Below are positions 61,001-64,000 of a stretch of DNA of 64,000 nt, in pieces (positions within the stretch are counted from its first letter, which is position 1; every line of letters starts with the position of its first letter). The position numbers and the translations under genes are program-made. This DNA is from Azadirachta indica (taxonomy: Eukaryota; Streptophyta; Magnoliopsida; Sapindales; Meliaceae): NCBI GenBank assembly GCA_022749755.1, contig CM040452.1:3986350-4050349 (forward strand). The letters run 5' to 3'. Below the pieces are notes generated by a model that worked only from the letters and a program-made list of their open reading frames with translations, had not been told where the DNA came from and searched no databases.

Positions 61001-64000
61001 TTTTTTTTTATATGATTACTTATCTAGTTTAAAGAGACAAAAACAAATAAACCAACATCATTAGACTGCCTTTCTAGCATCTGACAGATTTAAGGTATGC
61101 AAAGCGAAGTGGTCAAACCTCTAGATTTGGATGAATAGAGCTTGCCAGCCATAATTGAGATAAACTTATTACGTCCATAAAGCCCTTCACAACATTTGCC
61201 ACCTATTAGAATGTTAAGTTAATAATTAACCAAACATACAGATATAGGGCAACACCATATATTGGGAGTTACGAACATCAACATGTCAACTTTTTTTTTT
61301 ATTTTCTCCAGCCTATAAAAAACAAGAAAAAAAAGAAGAATGCGCAAGCGAATTGTTCAGTAAAAAAAGAAAAAAAAAAGAGGGGGGAAAAGATAGAAAA
61401 GAATTCAAAAAATGATATTAATGCCACATCCATTATTTTATTTAGAGATATATCCTCCTTGGAGACCAAGACCTAGACCTATAGCCAACATAGAAAAGAC
61501 ATGCTTTCATATAATAGCAAGTATTAACTTTTGGGATATTTTGATAATTTACCATTTTGCTTGAATGACCTGTATTAGAGTCCATTGACTACTATTTGTA
61601 TCTATGATGAATTCGCGGATATTGAATAGTCTCTCATTGATTTAGCACAAGTAGTTTCAGACAAGATATCTAAAATTCTTGATTTGGAAATGGTGGTGCT
61701 TGAATGAAAATGTATCTTTATATTCACTGGATTCAGAAGCTGATTTTAACAATATTTAATAATTACTGCTGAGTTTAGTTGATTTATATTTGATTGGTCT
61801 TCTTGTTCTGTTTCTCCTAATCCTTATTCTTCTGGGTATTTGGCCATCACTGTACATACCATCTTCTATCAATCTGAATTTTGCTATTTTTAAATCTCCA
61901 AAACTCTAAAAACAGAGGACTTAAAGATGCTGCAAGTCCTTAGGTCATATGCCATTTCAATGTCCTAGCGAGCTAAATGCTTCGGTTGAGAAAGAAAATT
62001 CTTAAGCAGCTACAGAATCCCAAGAACCCAAAATATAAGTAATGATGCTGGCTGCTACTTTAGAAGGGAGTTCAGTGGTTTCAATGATCATATGTATACC
62101 TTGGTCATAATCCAATCATCATTAGCAACTAGCACACGGTAGAATGATGAGCACTACCATTGAAGGAAAATTTTTCAAAAAAGAATTTATTGTAGCAGAG
62201 AACCATAGACATTGATGATAGATAATCAAAAGTTGAACTAATGCAGTGCTCAGAAATAATAAAGAATTTTGGGACTAAAAGTAGGCCACACCTGGAAACT
62301 TATCATCCAGCTTAGGTTACAGACACAAAAATAGAGGTTGACAAACAATGTCCCGTAACTTCATGGGCCATCTTAAGGAAACACTTGTGCCTGATGCATT
62401 GCCCCATGAAACTTTGTCACATTCTTTTAGGTCAAACATGGTTGCACACCATGCTTTTGTCTAAGATAACAAGAACTAAAGTCTTACATGCACTAAGGAC
62501 CATATGCATTGAAATGTAGAAAAAAAGACACAGCAAGTTCACTCGATTTCCCCAATAATGTATAAATTCTCACCAAAAGACATAGCCTTCAGCGAATATC
62601 CTCAATAGTGCAGAAACTCTCATAAAAAGAAATAGCCTTCCCTTGATATCCTCAATAATGATCATAACTAGACAGAGTCTCTAGTTGTTCTTTCTGCAGG
62701 GGAGAATTAATGTTGCAGCATGACTTGGTTCATATATGTGTTTCTCTTCAAAAGGTATGCCAAATTATATGGCCTACAAAGTGAGATATTTTTCTGGTGT
62801 AGTAATAAATGTACCTTGGTATATAGTTTACTCAAGGGCTTTTAATTTAATAAGTCTTCTCTTTTCTTAATTAGTAGTCTTAGGGGTATTTTGCTGTTAA
62901 ATTGTGTTGTTAATGGACTTTGTCTACAATTAGAGATTTTTAATATGGTCTTGGGTTTATTTTATCCTAAGTTCTATGGTTCTAGAAATGATAGTGTTTC
63001 TAGGAAAGTAGCCAAATCTCTATGTATATCTTCATATTCTAGGTTTACAGAGAGTTGATTTAAACAATACATATCGCTTATTAAGTGTTCTATTGATTAG
63101 TTGGATTGCTCTGCTCATTCTATTTCTTCTACATCTATTCTCCAAATTATCTTCACTTCTTATTCTCCCTTTTGATCTTTTTCCATGACAATGCTCAAGC
63201 CATATCTCTTGCCACATCTGATTTTCAACTTCTCAAACCTCTAGAATCTGTTAGTCTCAAACTCTTATAGGTTCCCTATTAGACTACTCCCAAATACATA
63301 CGCCAATGCTGCACTGTTCATGAATATTATTAGCTACCTGAAACGGAACCTATATATAATCGACCATGTAAGCATATAGCAATCCAAAATGACACCCTTA
63401 TGCTATACCATCATAATCCAAACTACCCTAATCAAATTCAATAATTCTTTCATAATTCCTTAAGAAAACAGAAGTCTTAAATCTAAAATAATAAGCCTTA
63501 AATCTAAAGTTTTATCAATTCATACCAATCACAAAGCAAATAAGCAAACACAACAAGCTCTCCTAAATCAAGGAGTGTTGGATTGATTCAAACCCTATGA
63601 TGCTAAATAGTTTGAAGATATTATTAGTGTCTTCAAAATTAAAATGAGAAATGGTAGGCCTAACTTTACATACTAATGTGAGGCCACAACTAGTTACCTA
63701 TCATTTGATTCCACATGCTGTGTTAACCATGTGCCAGCAGAGCATGAAAAGAATGAACACCCCATGCAAAATCGACAGGAAAATGTTGACTAATATTTGC
63801 ATTAGTAAGAGAAGAGCATGAATCAGGGAGAGACAATCACAATTTGAACAGAAAGAAAATTCAAATGCAGGTACTTTTAAATAGTGGAGAATAAGACAAT
63901 TTGATACATACGTTTTCCTTTTATTAGTGAAGAACCAAGTTGGGAATTCTGCTTAATGTTCAGATAGAAAGCCAATTCACGGAGTTTAGACCTGATATCT
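58088..64000 (-). CDS. LAS1: LAS1-like ribosome biogenesis protein, C-terminal half (partial, at least 4 exons)
   Basis: LAS1/LAS1L with Grc3/NOL9 cleaves ITS2 during 60S ribosome maturation in the nucleus. Exons in the window: 63912 to beyond 64000, 61119-61202, 59913-60200 and 58088-58947, with GT-AG borders and agreeing phases; about 440 C-terminal residues are visible. The joined exons read SLIKGK/RGKCCEGLYGRNKF, then SKSRG/SKKKMTKCLKILVKLYSSF, then NTG/GQNLTLAEYRTGTNQIEHLS. The last exon has the conserved block SWNSCPIGMLPRDLGSSG, the kind of Trp/Cys-Pro motif through which LAS1 C-termini contact Grc3, and ends KIGEEELQTIKSGVRILI. The N-terminal HEPN nuclease domain lies beyond the window edge, so catalytic residues cannot be checked. 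Intron 61203-63911 is large (2.7 kb). Assignment rests on remembered family motifs. Confidence 0.82.
59744..59821. repeat. Tandem duplication (36 and 42 bp) inside a LAS1 intron
   Basis: Two adjacent copies of AAATCCAGTGTAAAG, AACCTCT and ATGCAGACAATAA. The second copy has a 6-base insertion (GGTGAA). Both lengths are multiples of three, and the intron stays open past the splice donor for this stretch on the gene strand. Confidence 0.85.
62543..62665. repeat. Degenerate 51-bp tandem repeat in LAS1 intron
   Basis: Two full units and part of a third. Each starts near CGATTTCC, CGAATATCC or GATATCCTC, continues CAATAATG or CAATAGTG, then CTCWYMWAAAAG and AMATAGCCTTC. Starts lie near 62543, 62593 and 62643. 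Confidence 0.75.
62700..63260. mobile_element. Possible solo LTR fragment in LAS1 intron
   Basis: The segment has the flavour of a plant Copia LTR: a run of T-rich promoter-like sequence, then TCTATGTATATCTTCATATTC, then a CT-rich stretch with CTCATTCTATTTCTTCTACA. I could not define the TG...CA ends or a target-site duplication, so this is only a suggestion. Confidence 0.25.

Noticed and set aside
63032..63217. 61-residue minus-strand open frame in the LAS1 intron
   Set aside because: Basic residues suggested a retroelement protein at first, but no integrase or reverse transcriptase motif is present.

Overview
The window is a 64 kb piece of plant nuclear DNA, almost certainly from a eudicot. 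The genes have many GT-AG introns, single-exon PPR-DYW and VIT-like genes, a class B heat-shock factor, a MIR398 locus and long AT-rich intergenic tracts full of TA and poly-A/T runs. Nothing bacterial, viral or organellar is visible. The species cannot be named from the sequence alone.

Layout from left to right. A plus-strand chloroplast Holliday-junction resolvase gene (MOC1-like, 0.9-4.8 kb) has a reading-frame break in exon 1. An intronless vacuolar iron transporter homolog lies on the minus strand (5.7-6.5 kb). An 11-exon WD40 gene of the AAMP/Sqt1 type (9.5-14.2 kb, minus) is followed by a 65-bp degenerate tandem array (16.1-16.4 kb). An 8-exon METTL21-like methyltransferase gene (17.3-21.1 kb, minus) contains a GC-AG intron. 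A DUF1645 gene (23.4-24.6 kb, plus) faces an F-box gene (25.3-28.2 kb, minus) tail to tail. A gene-poor stretch (28.2-39 kb) holds a tRNA-like SINE remnant and a 70-bp tandem duplication. A decayed, intronless PRP17/CDC40 splicing-factor copy (39-40.7 kb, minus) and an HSFB4 gene whose frame breaks in a poly-Q tract (44.3-45.3 kb, minus) follow. After another gene-poor stretch come an intact 970-residue PPR-DYW gene (51.2-54.1 kb, minus), a MIR398 gene (about 55.5-55.83 kb, plus), and the 3' half of a LAS1-like ribosome biogenesis gene that runs off the right edge (58.1-64 kb, minus).

The most interesting locus is MIR398. A 21-nt string identical to the conserved miR398b/c sequence pairs with a miR398-5p-like arm over about 50 bp, but the two arms are separated by an unusually long loop of roughly 220 nt. 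Immediately upstream are a TATA box and ten GTAC cores in about 310 bp, the core of the copper-response element read by SPL7. Part of this cluster is a local duplication.

The genes are independent eukaryotic units, not an operon. Recurring themes are organelle biology (MOC1, PPR-DYW), RNA and ribosome biogenesis (PRP17 copy, LAS1, AAMP/Sqt1) and metal homeostasis (VIT-like, MIR398). This is ordinary gene-neighbour coincidence as far as the sequence shows. Two otherwise well-preserved genes (MOC1, HSFB4) each carry one small frame break, so base-level errors in the assembly should be considered before calling them null alleles. The PRP17 copy has about seven lesions and is a genuine pseudogene.
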